A stretch of DNA of 64,000 nucleotides from Arthrobacter sp. Bi83 (GCF_918698095.1 NZ_CAKKLY010000006.1:1-64000); one strand, 5' to 3'; counted from the stretch's first letter, positions 1 to 8,652 are shown. A program made the numbers and translations. Notes: generated by a model not told the origin, from the sequence alone.

Positions 1-216
1 GCCGGCAAGGCGCTCCCGCAGGACGTCATCGACCGGTCCCTGAAGAACATCGTGTTCACCGTTGACCCGCTGGCCGGAGCCTTCAACAAGCTGCTGCAGG
101 ACGGCGTGGACGCCGGCACCACCAAACAGGCCGACCTCAACGGCATCTTCGATCTCCGGGCACTAAACGCGGTGACCGACGACAAGGCATCCGCAGCGGG
201 GCTGGGCCTGGACTAG
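1..216 (+). CDS. ABC transporter substrate-binding protein, C-terminal end (aliphatic sulfonate/nitrate type)
   Basis: Frame 1 is open from the first base to a TAG stop at 214-216 and encodes the last 71 residues of a protein ending AAGLGLD. The 5' part lies outside the window. It stops 57 nt before an SsuB-like ATPase, which is followed by an SsuC-like permease, so it is most likely the periplasmic-type (lipoprotein) binding component of the same importer. The visible text (motif FNKLLQDGVDAGTTKQADL, then GIFDLRALN) fits the C-terminal helix region of SsuA/NrtA/TauA-like proteins. Whether the substrate is sulfonate, taurine, nitrate or sulfate cannot be decided from this tail; neighbouring siroheme synthase favours a sulfur role. 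Confidence 0.75.
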   Translation, partial: AGKALPQDVIDRSLKNIVFTVDPLAGAFNKLLQDGVDAGTTKQADLNGIFDLRALNAVTDDKASAAGLGLD

Positions 217-272
217 CCCAACCGGCTTCACCGCACACCAAGCTCCACGCACCACGAACAAAGGACGGGACC

Positions 273-998
273 ATGCCAGTCGTACTGGAAAACCTGGGCA
301 AGCGCTTCGGCGAAGGCGCCCCGGTGCTGGACGACGTCAACGCCACCATCGGCAAGGGCGAGTTCGTCGCCCTCCTCGGTGCGTCCGGCTGCGGCAAGTC
401 CACCCTGCTGAACATCATGGCGGGACTGGAGGTCCCGACGTCGGGCGCTCTTGAGGTGCCCAGCGACGGCGCCGCGTTCATGTTCCAGGACGCCGCCCTG
501 TTCCCGTGGCTCACAGCCCGGGAGAACGTCGAGCTCGCGCTGAAACTGCGCGGCGTCGGCAAGGCCGAGCGCCGCACGAAAGCCGATGAACTGCTGGACC
601 TGGTGCACCTCGCGGAGGCCGGCGACAAGCGCCCGCACGAGCTCTCCGGCGGCATGCGCCAGCGTGTGGCCCTGGCGCGTTCGCTCGCGCAGGACCGCCA
701 GCTGCTGCTCATGGACGAGCCGTTCGCTGCCCTGGACGCCATCACCCGCGACCTGCTCCATGACGAACTCGAACGCATCTGGAAGGAAACCGGGCGCACC
801 ATCGTGTTTGTGACGCACAACGTCCGCGAAGCCGTCCGGCTGGGCCAGCGCGTGCTCCTGCTGTCCTCCCGGCCCGGCCGCGTGGTGCAGGAATGGAACG
901 TCACCGAAGAACACCGTACCGACGCCGGTCTTGCCGGACAGCTGACCGGGGTCATCACCGCCCGGCTGCGAGAGGAGATCCGCCGCCATGCCAAGTAA
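273..998 (+). CDS. ssuB: ABC transporter ATP-binding protein, SsuB/TauB/NrtD family
   Basis: 241-residue nucleotide-binding subunit that powers import by the neighbouring permease at the inner face of the membrane. Visible motifs: Walker A GASGCGKST (about 36-44), Q-loop FQD (71-73), signature LSGGM (124-128), Walker B LLLMDEP (144-150) and switch His182 in VTHN. Length is normal for SsuB. It starts with ATG after an AAAGGACGGG ribosome site and overlaps the permease start by 11 nt, showing an operon with the upstream binding protein. The family is shared by sulfonate, taurine and nitrate importers, so the gene symbol is a best guess from context (siroheme synthase and FprA follow). Confidence 0.88.
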   Translation: MPVVLENLGKRFGEGAPVLDDVNATIGKGEFVALLGASGCGKSTLLNIMAGLEVPTSGALEVPSDGAAFMFQDAALFPWLTARENVELALKLRGVGKAERRTKADELLDLVHLAEAGDKRPHELSGGMRQRVALARSLAQDRQLLLMDEPFAALDAITRDLLHDELERIWKETGRTIVFVTHNVREAVRLGQRVLLLSSRPGRVVQEWNVTEEHRTDAGLAGQLTGVITARLREEIRRHAK

Positions 999-1971
999 CC
1001 CGACCCCTGTGGCAGAAGAGAAGCCGGCGGTCCTCCCTGACGAGGCCCCGGTGTCGGCAGGCTCAGCCACCGGTTCCACAAAAATCCATGCGGCCCTGAC
1101 CCGTTCCTCCACCGGTTCCGCAGACCTGCGCGAACTCGAATCCGGGCTCGACTCGCTGCAGTCGGACGCCATCCGCAAGGCGCGTGTCGACTGGAGCCGC
1201 ATCCTGCTGCCGGTGGCCGCCCTTGTGGTGCTCATCATCATCTGGCAGTTCTACGTCTCGCTGGGCCTCAAGCGCCGCGACCAGGTGCCCGGACCGATGG
1301 ACGTGCTGGAGCAGTTCGGCACGCTGTGGGCTGAGGGATCGCTCCAGGAGGCCGTGTGGACCTCGTTGCAGCGCGGGATCATGGGCTTCCTGATCAGCGT
1401 GGTGATCGCGACGCCGATCGGCCTGCTGCTGGCCCAGGTGGCTCCGCTGCGCAGGGCGTTCGGGCCCCTCATCTCCGGGCTTCAGGTCCTGCCGTCCGTG
1501 GCGTGGGTGCCCGCGGCCATCATCTGGTTCGGCCTCACCGACGCCACCGTGTACTTCGTGGTTTTCATGGGCGCCATCCCGTCCATCATCAATGGCCTGA
1601 TCTCCGGCGTGGACCAGATCCCGCCGCAGTACCGCAGCGTAGGCACAGTTTTGGGTGCGTCCCGGTTTCAGATGGCGGTGCAGATCATCCTGCCGGCCGC
1701 ATTGCCGGGCTACCTGAGCGGGCTCAAGCAGGGCTGGGCATTTTCCTGGCGGTCGCTCATGGCCGCGGAAATCATCGCCGTGGGCGGCACCATCGGCTTC
1801 GGCCTCGGCTCCATGCTGAACCAGGGCCGCGACCTCGCGGACATGACCATCGTGATGTCCGCAATCCTGCTGATCCTCGCCGTGGGCATCCTGATCGAGC
1901 TGCTCGTCTTCGCGCCCATCGAGAAGCGCCTGCTCCAGCGCCGCGGCCTCCTGGCCGGCAGCACGCGCTAA
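988..1971 (+). CDS. ssuC: ABC transporter permease, SsuC/TauC/NrtB family
   Basis: 327-residue inner-membrane permease. About 70 charged cytoplasmic residues precede the first hydrophobic segment (ILLPVAALVVLIIIWQFYV), followed by five further hydrophobic stretches. The binding-protein-dependent permease loop is present (GASRFQMAVQIILPAALPG, about residues 224-242), which contacts the ATPase. The ATG lies inside the end of ssuB with GAGAGGAG ten bases upstream. It is the last gene of the transporter operon and is followed 25 nt later by a strong intrinsic terminator. The unusually long N-terminal tail before the first membrane segment is common in actinobacterial members, so I keep the ATG at 988. 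Confidence 0.88.
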   Translation: MPSNPTPVAEEKPAVLPDEAPVSAGSATGSTKIHAALTRSSTGSADLRELESGLDSLQSDAIRKARVDWSRILLPVAALVVLIIIWQFYVSLGLKRRDQVPGPMDVLEQFGTLWAEGSLQEAVWTSLQRGIMGFLISVVIATPIGLLLAQVAPLRRAFGPLISGLQVLPSVAWVPAAIIWFGLTDATVYFVVFMGAIPSIINGLISGVDQIPPQYRSVGTVLGASRFQMAVQIILPAALPGYLSGLKQGWAFSWRSLMAAEIIAVGGTIGFGLGSMLNQGRDLADMTIVMSAILLILAVGILIELLVFAPIEKRLLQRRGLLAGSTR

Positions 1972-1995
1972 GCGCGTCCGCACTGACCCAACAAG

Positions 1996-2028
1996 AAAGC
2001 CCGACGGCGATACTCGCCGTCGGGCTTT
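1996..2028. terminator. Intrinsic terminator after the ABC transporter operon
   Basis: Perfect 15-bp stem: AAAGCCCGACGGCGA at 1996-2010 pairs with TCGCCGTCGGGCTTT at 2014-2028 across a 3-nt loop. It has a short T run on the plus strand and an A run on the other side, and follows the ssuC stop by 24 nt. Confidence 0.9.
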
Positions 2029-2140
2029 CCGCTGTCCTTTGTCCTGGCACCGTCGCACCCTTGTTCCACCGATGCAGCGTGCCTACACTCACGACAAGGC
2101 CGGCAGCCGGCCCGATCCCACAACTGTTCAGGAGGTAGCC

Positions 2141-2437
2141 GTGGCACCAAAATTTGGCTTGCTGGCACTGGTCGAGGCCAAGCCCGGGAAGGAACAGGAA
2201 GTTTGGGACTTCCTCAACGGAGGCCGCGAGATAGTACTCGGCGAGCCTGGCACGAGGACCTGGTACGCGTTCCGGGTCAGCGAGAACACGTTCGGCATTT
2301 TCGACACTTTTGACACCGAGGAGGACCGGCAGGCCCACCTCAACGGGGCCATTCCTGCCGCCCTGGGCCAACATGGCCCGTCCCTGCTCGCCAAGGATCC
2401 GGACATCCGGCCGATCGAACTTATCGCCGTGAAGTAG
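2141..2437 (+). CDS. Putative quinol monooxygenase (antibiotic biosynthesis monooxygenase fold)
   Basis: 98-residue ABM-type ferredoxin-like protein. A longer open frame exists from 2039, but GTG at 2141 follows a textbook CAGGAGGT ribosome site at 2129-2136, and the ABM domain begins at once (APKFGLLALVEAKPGKEQEV). The family hallmark pattern is visible: beta strand, a helix with GKE, then a T.TWYAFRV strand and ..FGIFDTFDTEEDRQAHL. Small ABM proteins often act as cofactor-free oxygenases or reactive-species protectors, but the substrate here is unknown. It is monocistronic, between the transporter terminator and siroheme synthase. A second ABM protein lies at 49562-49840. Confidence 0.75.
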   Translation: MAPKFGLLALVEAKPGKEQEVWDFLNGGREIVLGEPGTRTWYAFRVSENTFGIFDTFDTEEDRQAHLNGAIPAALGQHGPSLLAKDPDIRPIELIAVK

Positions 2438-2562
2438 CGGCCCGCGCGGGGCGGGGGCGGCTCTACGCCGCGACCGCCCCTATGTGACGCAGCGTTACCT
2501 TACGTGAACTGGTGTTTCCGCCGCCGTTGTTGGTGAATGTGACCCGGCCCTACCGTTGATTC

Positions 2563-3828
2563 ATGGCAATTCAGGACATCTACCCAACGGCACTGCGCCT
2601 GCTCGGCCGCCCTGTGCTGGTGGTGGGCGGCGGACCCGTGGCCACGCGCCGCGCCAAGGGCCTACTCGACGCCGGTGCACGGGTCACCGTGGTGGCCCCG
2701 GTTGCCTCAGCCGCGCTCCAGGAACTCGCCGACGCCGGCCTGCTCACCTGGGTACCGCGCGCCTACTCTTCCTCCGACGTCGACGGCGCGTGGTTCGTTC
2801 AGACCGCCACTGGCGATTCCGCCGTGGACTCGCAGGTTTCTGCCGATGCCGAGGCGCAGCGCATCTGGTGCGTCAACGCCTCCGACCACGAAGCTTCGGC
2901 TGCCTGGACCCCCGCCGTCGCCGTGGTGGACGACGTCAAGATCGCCGTCAACGCCGGCGGAGACCCGCGCCGCGCGATGGCCCTGCGTGACGCCGTCGCT
3001 ACGGCCCTGGAAACCGGTGACCTGCCGCTCCGCCGGCGCCGGGCGACTGCCGGCTCCGTGGCCCTCGTGGGCGGCGGCCCCGGCGACACCGGCCTCATCA
3101 CCGTCCGCGGCCGCAGGCTCCTGGGCCAGGCCGATGTTGTGGTGGCAGACCGCCTCGGCCCCCGCGAACTGCTCAACGAACTTGCCCCCGATGTGCGCGT
3201 GATCGAGGTGGGCAAGACGCCCGGCAACCATCCCGTGCCGCAGGCCGAGATTAACCGCATCCTCGTCGACGAGGCCCTCGCCGGACACCGCGTGGTGCGC
3301 CTCAAGGGCGGCGACCCCTACGTCCTGGGCCGCGGCGGCGAGGAAGCGGAGTTCTGCCGGCAGCACGGCGTCGAGGTTGAAGTGGTTTCGGGCGTCACAT
3401 CCGCGATCTCCGTCCCGGCCGCCGCAGGCATTCCGGTAACGCACCGCGGCCTGGCCAAGGGCTTCAGCGTGGTCACCGGCCACGAGGAACTGTCCGAGGT
3501 CCCGGCCCGCGCAGACCATACCGTGGTGCTCCTCATGGGAGTGGGCCAGCTGCGCGAATCGGCGTCCGCCCTGGGCAAAGCCGGACTGCCCGGGGACACT
3601 CCGGTTGGTATTGTGGAAAACGGCTACCTGCCGAACCAGCGCGTGACGATTGGCACCCTCGGGTCCATCGCCGACCAGGCTGAGGCCACCGGCGTCGCGA
3701 ATCCTGCCGTGATCGTGATCGGTGACGTTGTCCGCGTGAGCCCCTTTGCGCCGTCGCACTTCAAGACCGCTGACTACAGCACCACCAGCCCCAACAAGCC
3801 CCGCACCACCCGCGTTCTCACCCCGTAA
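2563..3828 (+). CDS. cobA: Bifunctional siroheme synthase: precorrin-2 dehydrogenase/uroporphyrinogen-III C-methyltransferase
   Basis: 421-residue CysG-like cytosolic enzyme making siroheme for sulfite or nitrite reductase. The N-terminal part (about 1-155) is a Rossmann dehydrogenase/ferrochelatase domain with VGGGPVATRRAK (21-32). The C-terminal part (about 163-400) is an SAM-dependent uroporphyrinogen-III methyltransferase with VGGGPGDTGLIT (169-180), LKGGDPYVLGRGGEE (247-261) and GIPVTHRG (289-296). No ribosome site is obvious before the ATG; TACCGT lies about 12 bp upstream of it, so a leaderless transcript is possible. The context between a sulfonate-type importer and FprA suggests assimilatory sulfite reduction; the reductase itself would lie left of the window. 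Confidence 0.9.
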   Translation: MAIQDIYPTALRLLGRPVLVVGGGPVATRRAKGLLDAGARVTVVAPVASAALQELADAGLLTWVPRAYSSSDVDGAWFVQTATGDSAVDSQVSADAEAQRIWCVNASDHEASAAWTPAVAVVDDVKIAVNAGGDPRRAMALRDAVATALETGDLPLRRRRATAGSVALVGGGPGDTGLITVRGRRLLGQADVVVADRLGPRELLNELAPDVRVIEVGKTPGNHPVPQAEINRILVDEALAGHRVVRLKGGDPYVLGRGGEEAEFCRQHGVEVEVVSGVTSAISVPAAAGIPVTHRGLAKGFSVVTGHEELSEVPARADHTVVLLMGVGQLRESASALGKAGLPGDTPVGIVENGYLPNQRVTIGTLGSIADQAEATGVANPAVIVIGDVVRVSPFAPSHFKTADYSTTSPNKPRTTRVLTP

Positions 3829-3915
3829 AGCCCGTCGATTGCTCTATAACTGCCGTTATCAAGCCTCAGAAGGGCAGTTGTGGAGCAACGGATGCAGAAG
3901 AAAAGGAACACAGCC

Positions 3916-5382
3916 GTGTCATCAAGCACCACCGTAGGTTCTGCCGAACGTCCACTGCGCGTCGCCGTCGTGGGCTCCGGCCCGGCCGGCGTCTACGCTG
4001 CGGACATCCTCACCAAGAGCGAAGCCGTCAAGAGCGGCGAGCTGACCGTGAGCATCGACCTCTTTGACCGCTACCCGGCGCCCTACGGACTGATCCGCTA
4101 CGGCGTGGCCCCGGACCACCCGCGCATCAAGGGCATCGTCAATGCCCTGCACAAGGTCCTGGACCGCGGCGACATCCGCTTCTTCGGCAACGTGGACTAC
4201 GGCACGGACCTCTCCATCGAGGACCTGCGCACCCACTACGACGCCGTCATCTTCGCCACCGGCGCCATCAAGGACGCCGACCTGAACATCCCGGGCATCG
4301 AGCTTGAGGGCTCCTACGGCGGCGCGGACTTCGTTTCCTGGTACGACGGCCACCCGGACGTGTCCCGCGAATGGCCGCTGGACGCCAAGGAAATCGCCGT
4401 GATCGGCAACGGCAACGTGGCGCTTGACGTGGCCCGCGTCCTCTCAAAGCACGCTGATGACCTCCTCGTCTCCGAAATCCCGGACAACGTCTACGCCGGC
4501 CTGAAGTCCTCGCCCGTCACGGACGTCCACGTCTTCGGCCGCCGCGGCCCGGCCCAGGTCAAGTTCACCCCGCTGGAACTCCGCGAACTGTCCCACTCCA
4601 AGGACGTGGACATCATCCTGTACCCGGAGGACTTCGAGTTCGACGAGGAATCGGACCGCCAGATCCAGAGCAACAACCAGACCAAGACCATGGTGGGCAC
4701 GCTCACCAACTGGATCGCCGAGCAGCCCGAGGACCTCTCAGAGCTCAAGGCCTCCCGCCGCCTGCACCTGCACTTCCTGCACAGCCCGGTGGAAATTTAC
4801 GACGACGCCGCGAACCCCGGGCGCGTCAGCGGCATGAAGTTTGAACGCACCGAGCTGGACGGCACGGGCAACGCCCGCGGCACCGGCGAATACGTCGACT
4901 ACCCCGTGCAGGCCGTCTACCGCGCAATCGGCTACTTCGGTTCGGCCCTGCCGGAGGTCGAGTTCGACCACAAGAAGGGCGTCGTCCCGAACGCCGGCGG
5001 CCGCGTCCTGGACGCGTCCGGCGAGCACGTCCCGGGCATCTACGCCACCGGCTGGATCAAGCGCGGTCCCGTGGGCCTCATCGGCCACACCAAGGGCGAC
5101 GCCCTCGAAACCGTGACGTACCTGCTGGAAGACCGTGAAAACCTGCCGGTGGCCGAGGCGCCCGCCGCAAGCGCCGTCGTCGACCTTCTCGAAAGCCGCG
5201 GCGTGGAGTACACCAGCTGGGAAGGCTGGCTGGCACTGGACGCGCACGAGCTTGCCCTGGGCGCCGAGGCCACGGCGGCCGGCGGATCGCACGGCGTACA
5301 GGTCAAGCGCGAGCGCATCAAGGTTGTGCCCCGCGAGGACATGGTGTCCATCTCCCGCGACGGGGTCGCCGCCAGCGTCTAG
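3916..5382 (+). CDS. fprA: FAD-dependent ferredoxin-NADP+ reductase, FprA/adrenodoxin reductase type
   Basis: 488-residue flavoprotein passing electrons from NADPH to ferredoxin. FAD site VAVVGSGPAGVYAADIL near residues 17-33; NADPH site IAVIGNGNVALDVARVL; conserved PYGLIRYGVAPDHP and GWIKRGPVGLIGHTKGDA. The frame opens at 3880, but GTG 3916 has AAAAGGA nine bases upstream and matches the start of its paralogue at 22363, so I prefer it; ATG 3892 is the alternative. It lies 87 nt after cobA and is plausibly the electron supplier for a ferredoxin-dependent sulfite/nitrite reductase. A second copy at 22363-23796 shares long identical blocks. Confidence 0.9.
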   Translation: MSSSTTVGSAERPLRVAVVGSGPAGVYAADILTKSEAVKSGELTVSIDLFDRYPAPYGLIRYGVAPDHPRIKGIVNALHKVLDRGDIRFFGNVDYGTDLSIEDLRTHYDAVIFATGAIKDADLNIPGIELEGSYGGADFVSWYDGHPDVSREWPLDAKEIAVIGNGNVALDVARVLSKHADDLLVSEIPDNVYAGLKSSPVTDVHVFGRRGPAQVKFTPLELRELSHSKDVDIILYPEDFEFDEESDRQIQSNNQTKTMVGTLTNWIAEQPEDLSELKASRRLHLHFLHSPVEIYDDAANPGRVSGMKFERTELDGTGNARGTGEYVDYPVQAVYRAIGYFGSALPEVEFDHKKGVVPNAGGRVLDASGEHVPGIYATGWIKRGPVGLIGHTKGDALETVTYLLEDRENLPVAEAPAASAVVDLLESRGVEYTSWEGWLALDAHELALGAEATAAGGSHGVQVKRERIKVVPREDMVSISRDGVAASV

Positions 5383-5390
5383 CTCTCTAC

Positions 5391-5455
5391 ACAACGCGGG
5401 GTCACTCACCGCCCGTTCCATTCGGATCACCGGGCGTAGAGTGACCCCGCGTTGT
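5391..5455. repeat. Palindromic gene-end repeat, family B copy 1
   Basis: Outer arms of 17 bp are perfect: ACAACGCGGGGTCACTC (5391-5407) against GAGTGACCCCGCGTTGT (5439-5455). Inner arms CGCCCG (5410-5415) and CGGGCG (5431-5436) extend the hairpin. It fills the gap between convergent fprA and the SRPBCC-fusion gene, so it probably terminates both. Related copies: 49487-49547, 51623-51687, 52671-52733. Confidence 0.9.
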
Positions 5456-5468
5456 GCTTAACGTCCGG

Positions 5469-6746
5469 CTAGCGGCCCGCCCCGCCGGCGGCCATGAGTT
5501 CGAGCCGCTTCAGGGTTTCCCGGTTCCGCACCGAGATTAGGGGATCCCGCACTACTTTGGGCACGGCCAGGCCGGGACCTCTGACGGCGTCTTCGGCAAT
5601 CGAGACGCGGCATTGGGTCCCCTGGTCCTCCAGCGTGATGACCACCTTCGCCTCGCCCAGGGGCCAGCCGCGGGCCATCAGTTCCAGTGACTTCCCTGGA
5701 TCAACGGCCGTCACCTTGGTGGAGTCGTTGATGATCAGGGGCCATGCGCCCACGGAATGATGCAAGCGTGCGCCAACCTTGGGCCAGTGCGCGTCGACGG
5801 AGCGGATCCGCGAGGCGCCGACAACCCAGCCGGAGTACAGCCAGCCATCGGCGATCACCTTCCAGACGTCCGGTGCCGGGGAATTGAAGACCTGCGTGAC
5901 GGTTGACATGGGTTTCCTCTCGAGGGGCGGCGGGGTGTGCTGCTGGGTTGTTGTGTCAGCCGCGGTTTTCCGGGCGTCGGGCTGCCCTGGCGCGGTCCCG
6001 CGGGCGGTTCGGTAGGAACGTTCCCGGAGGCGCCGCGCCCACGGGTAGGTCCCGGCTCCCGGCAGCGGGTGTTCGAGCGGGTCGAAGCGGATGGTGGTGT
6101 CGTCGGGCCCGGGGACGGCCCGCAGCCGGAGGGTCCCCGCGTGGACCCACCGGCCGGCGGGTTTGGCGAAGGAGAGCGCCAGGACCCAGTCGCCCGCGAT
6201 GAGGGCGTCCCTGAAGTCTGCGCCGGTTTCGGCGCGGCCGGTGGCGCCCGGAGGCAGTGAAAGCGTGCGCAACCCCAGCAGCACCGGGCCGTTCGCACCC
6301 TTGTATGGCATCAGCGTGGTGAATCTGGCGGCACCGACGTCGAGCTTGGGAAGCAGCGCATACCGCGCCGGAAAGCCCCAGCCGGTCGATGCGAAGAGAA
6401 TATCCGCCGGCTGGCCGCCGGCAGTACCCTCGGAGGCGGCGCCGATGCGGAGGGCGAGGCCAAGAATGTCGGGCAGCGCTTCCGGCAGGCCCACCGAGCG
6501 GGAAAAACGGGCCTGCACCTGTTCACTGCCGGCAGCGTCGAGCCAGCTGATTCCGCTGTGCGTACCCTGGAGCCCGCCGGCAGCGTGTTCGTCCATGCCA
6601 TGCCGCGACAGCTCGCCGACAAGGCTGAGGCCGTGGGGATGGATCGGACGGAGAGGGCGTACTGCCTTGATCGCCTTGAAGACAGCGGCGAAGGCCTGCC
6701 CTGCCAGCGCGCTTGCCCCGCCTGCCGGTTTGCGTGTCTGCGTCAT
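5469..6746 (-). CDS. Uncharacterised domain fused in frame to SRPBCC-fold protein
   Basis: Open frame of 425 codons on the minus strand. Residues 1-245 are a domain I do not recognise with certainty (HPHGLSLVGELSRHG, then LPDILGLALRI and LPYKGANGPVLLGLR); its layout recalls a catalase-like beta barrel, but that is a guess. A low-complexity linker rich in Thr, Gln and Pro ends at PPLERKP. Residues 280-425 are an SRPBCC/START-type ligand-binding protein (TQVFNSPAPDVWKVIADG...). The internal ATG at 5909 is preceded by GAGAGGAAACCC, a good ribosome site, so a free 146-residue SRPBCC protein may also be made. It ends the operon that starts at 7897. It could be a true fusion or a lost stop codon. 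Confidence 0.65.
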   Translation of the reverse strand: MTQTRKPAGGASALAGQAFAAVFKAIKAVRPLRPIHPHGLSLVGELSRHGMDEHAAGGLQGTHSGISWLDAAGSEQVQARFSRSVGLPEALPDILGLALRIGAASEGTAGGQPADILFASTGWGFPARYALLPKLDVGAARFTTLMPYKGANGPVLLGLRTLSLPPGATGRAETGADFRDALIAGDWVLALSFAKPAGRWVHAGTLRLRAVPGPDDTTIRFDPLEHPLPGAGTYPWARRLRERSYRTARGTAPGQPDARKTAADTTTQQHTPPPLERKPMSTVTQVFNSPAPDVWKVIADGWLYSGWVVGASRIRSVDAHWPKVGARLHHSVGAWPLIINDSTKVTAVDPGKSLELMARGWPLGEAKVVITLEDQGTQCRVSIAEDAVRGPGLAVPKVVRDPLISVRNRETLKRLELMAAGGAGR

Positions 6747-6771
6747 TCGAGCCCTCCTCAGGGATTACCCG

Positions 6772-7599
6772 TCACATCCTGCCAAACCGTGACCGGACCA
6801 AGGCAAAAACGCCGTAGCAAATGAAGCCGGCGCCGATCGCCAGGAGCAGGTAGGGGCCGTAGGCGTGCTCGCGCAGGGCCTTGAGGCTGCCGTCCAGTCC
6901 GGTGGATTCTTCCGGGGTGTGCTTGGCGGCGGCGATCACGAAGAGCAGCCCGGCAAGGTTCAGTGCGATGCCTTTTGCCACATGGCCGGTGACGCCCAGG
7001 GAATCAATGACCTTCCCGCGGCGGGTGCCGTCAAAATGAAAGAGCTCCTCCTTGAACCCCCGCCGGACTCCTTTCACAATGAAGTAGACGCCCACGCCCA
7101 TGACGGTGAGGCCCAGCGCGCTGAGCGCCACGGCGCCAAACGGGGCATTGAGGAGCGCCGTGCTGACGTCCTTCGTTGATTCACCCGAGTCACCGCGCAG
7201 GCCCAACGCAAAGCCGCCGAAGCTCAACGCCACGCTGCCGTAGGCGATGGCCAGGAAGCCTGAGGAGATGTTTTTGCCGATTCGTTCCTTGCGCGGGAGA
7301 TGGCGTGCCCGGAGTGTCGCCTCGCTGAGTTGCCACAGGGCCAGGCCGATGCAGGCGACCGTTCCTGCCCACATGACGGCGGGTCCCCAGGCGTTGGCGG
7401 CCAGTTGCTCGATCGCCCCGGTGGCTTCGGCCTGCCCTGGCTGGCCGAGGGCCAGCGCGATCGCGATGCCGCCGATGACGACGTGGAGCAGTGCCATGAC
7501 GGCAAACCCTGAACGCGCGACGACGTCAAGCGCCTTGGTGTTCGACGCAGCCTCTGCGGCGTCGGCCGCCTCTCCGATGGGGGTTGTGCTGTCCGTCAT
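6772..7599 (-). CDS. DUF1206 family integral membrane protein
   Basis: 275-residue protein of unknown function. The architecture is the DUF1206 pattern of three repeated pairs of membrane segments: AVMALLHVVIGGIAIALALG and VMWAGTVACIGLALWQL, then GFLAIAYGSVALSFGGFALG and AVALSALGLTVMGVGVYFIV, then AKGIALNLAGLLFVIAAA and GPYLLLAIGAGFICYGVFALV. Each repeat is linked by a basic loop (RARHLPRKERIGK, KGVRRGFKEE). It lies between a small hypothetical gene (7 nt upstream) and the fusion gene (25 nt downstream) on the same strand, so the three are probably co-transcribed. Function of the family is not established. Confidence 0.85.
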   Translation of the reverse strand: MTDSTTPIGEAADAAEAASNTKALDVVARSGFAVMALLHVVIGGIAIALALGQPGQAEATGAIEQLAANAWGPAVMWAGTVACIGLALWQLSEATLRARHLPRKERIGKNISSGFLAIAYGSVALSFGGFALGLRGDSGESTKDVSTALLNAPFGAVALSALGLTVMGVGVYFIVKGVRRGFKEELFHFDGTRRGKVIDSLGVTGHVAKGIALNLAGLLFVIAAAKHTPEESTGLDGSLKALREHAYGPYLLLAIGAGFICYGVFALVRSRFGRM

Positions 7600-7606
7600 T
7601 CCCGTA

Positions 7607-7897
7607 TCAGCCGTTCATGGGTCCCTCGGCATGGACCTTGCTGGCTCCCTCACCCGTCAATTTCACAGTGCAGCGCACCACAAGGTTGTCCGGCGCGGTG
7701 TCGATGTCCACCAGGGCGTCACCGGCGCTGAGGATGGTGAAGACCTCCGAGCCGGGCTCCACGTCAAAGCCCTTGGACCGTGCAGCCTGCCGGGCGTTTT
7801 CCAGCGCTTCATGGCGGAGCCCGTCCACATAGACTTGGTCGTCCTCGCGGGCAGAGTCGCCGAAGGCCCAGCCGAACAATGTTCCCGTTGCTTCCAT
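7607..7897 (-). CDS. Small conserved hypothetical protein
   Basis: 96-residue acidic soluble protein starting METAG-like (MEATGTLFGWAFGD). The frame opens further upstream (8038), but only the part from ATG 7897 looks protein-like, and the upstream stretch would run through the divergent promoter. No clear ribosome site is seen before 7897; ATG 7966 (MVSTLTNVTEA) is an alternative. Residues 25-90 look like an alpha/beta fold with ALENARQAARSKGFDVEPG followed by two strands (FTILSAGDALVDIDTAP, LVVRCTVKLTG). I do not recognise a family. It is first in the operon with DUF1206 and the fusion gene. Confidence 0.55.
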   Translation of the reverse strand: MEATGTLFGWAFGDSAREDDQVYVDGLRHEALENARQAARSKGFDVEPGSEVFTILSAGDALVDIDTAPDNLVVRCTVKLTGEGASKVHAEGPMNG

Positions 7898-7949
7898 GGC
7901 GTTGATTTTACGCACAAAGCCGGCGCTATTACGGGCTTCCGTAACATTA

Positions 7950-7963
7950 GTAAGTGTGCTTAC
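7950..7963. promoter_or_regulatory. Candidate operator in divergent promoter region
   Basis: Inverted repeat GTAAG-TGTG-CTTAC lies between the divergent genes starting at 7897 and 8074. It has the form of a small dimeric repressor site, but no regulator is encoded next to it. This is suggestive only. Confidence 0.3.
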
Positions 7964-8073
7964 CATACTCGCACCATGACTTTGGTGCGGCGGCCGTCCG
8001 CAGGAAGAGCCTGAGGGCGGCAAAGCCATCTTTTCCATCTTCAGGTTCCGATTTCTACGTTAGGAAGCACATC

Positions 8074-8607
8074 ATGGCAGGAAATCTACTGGCCCGCTCT
8101 GTTCACGATCTGACGGCGGCCGCATGGTTCGGCGGCTCGCTGATGGGTGCCATCGGCCTCAACGGGGCCGCGGCGGAAGCCAAGGACCCCGCCGAACGAA
8201 CACGGCTGTCCAGCCTTGGCTGGATGAAGTGGGCGCCCATTCAAACCGCTGCCTTTGCCACTCACCTTGTCGCGGACCTGGCCATCGCCTGGGAGAACAG
8301 GGAGCGGATCGCCAAGCAGGACAGCGTGGGCGCCGACACCATCTACAAGACGGCAGTCACGCTGGCGGGTGCGGCCGTCACCTTGTATGCGGGCATCCTG
8401 GGCAAGAAGGTCGAAAAACTGGCGGACGAGGGGGCGGAAGGCGCCACCGAGCCCCGGCGCGGAGCATCGGACAAGTTGCAGGCAGCCCAGAAGCAGCTGA
8501 AGGTGCTGCAGTGGACCATCCCGGCATTCGCGGCGTGGGTCATCGTCCTCGGTGCCAAGCACGGTGAGATGCAGCGGCCCAAGAATGTTTTCAAGGGCCT
8601 TCGGTAA
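8074..8607 (+). CDS. Conserved hypothetical membrane protein
   Basis: 177-residue protein. ATG 8074 has TAGGAAG seven bases upstream, so the longer frame from 7954 is rejected. Several hydrophobic segments are visible (TAAAWFGGSLMGAIGLNGAAA, IQTAAFATHLVADLAIAW, KTAVTLAGAAVTLYAGILG, WTIPAFAAWVIVLGA) with an acidic/basic loop at about 128-150 (EKLADEGAEGATEPRRG). Hydrophobic spacing suggests four membrane helices. I do not recognise a characterised family. It is transcribed alone and ends at a terminator shared with the convergent AI-2E gene. Confidence 0.7.
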   Translation: MAGNLLARSVHDLTAAAWFGGSLMGAIGLNGAAAEAKDPAERTRLSSLGWMKWAPIQTAAFATHLVADLAIAWENRERIAKQDSVGADTIYKTAVTLAGAAVTLYAGILGKKVEKLADEGAEGATEPRRGASDKLQAAQKQLKVLQWTIPAFAAWVIVLGAKHGEMQRPKNVFKGLR

Positions 8608-8652
8608 CGGCGGTCTATTCTTTGCCTGAACGCACGACCTGACTGAATATAC

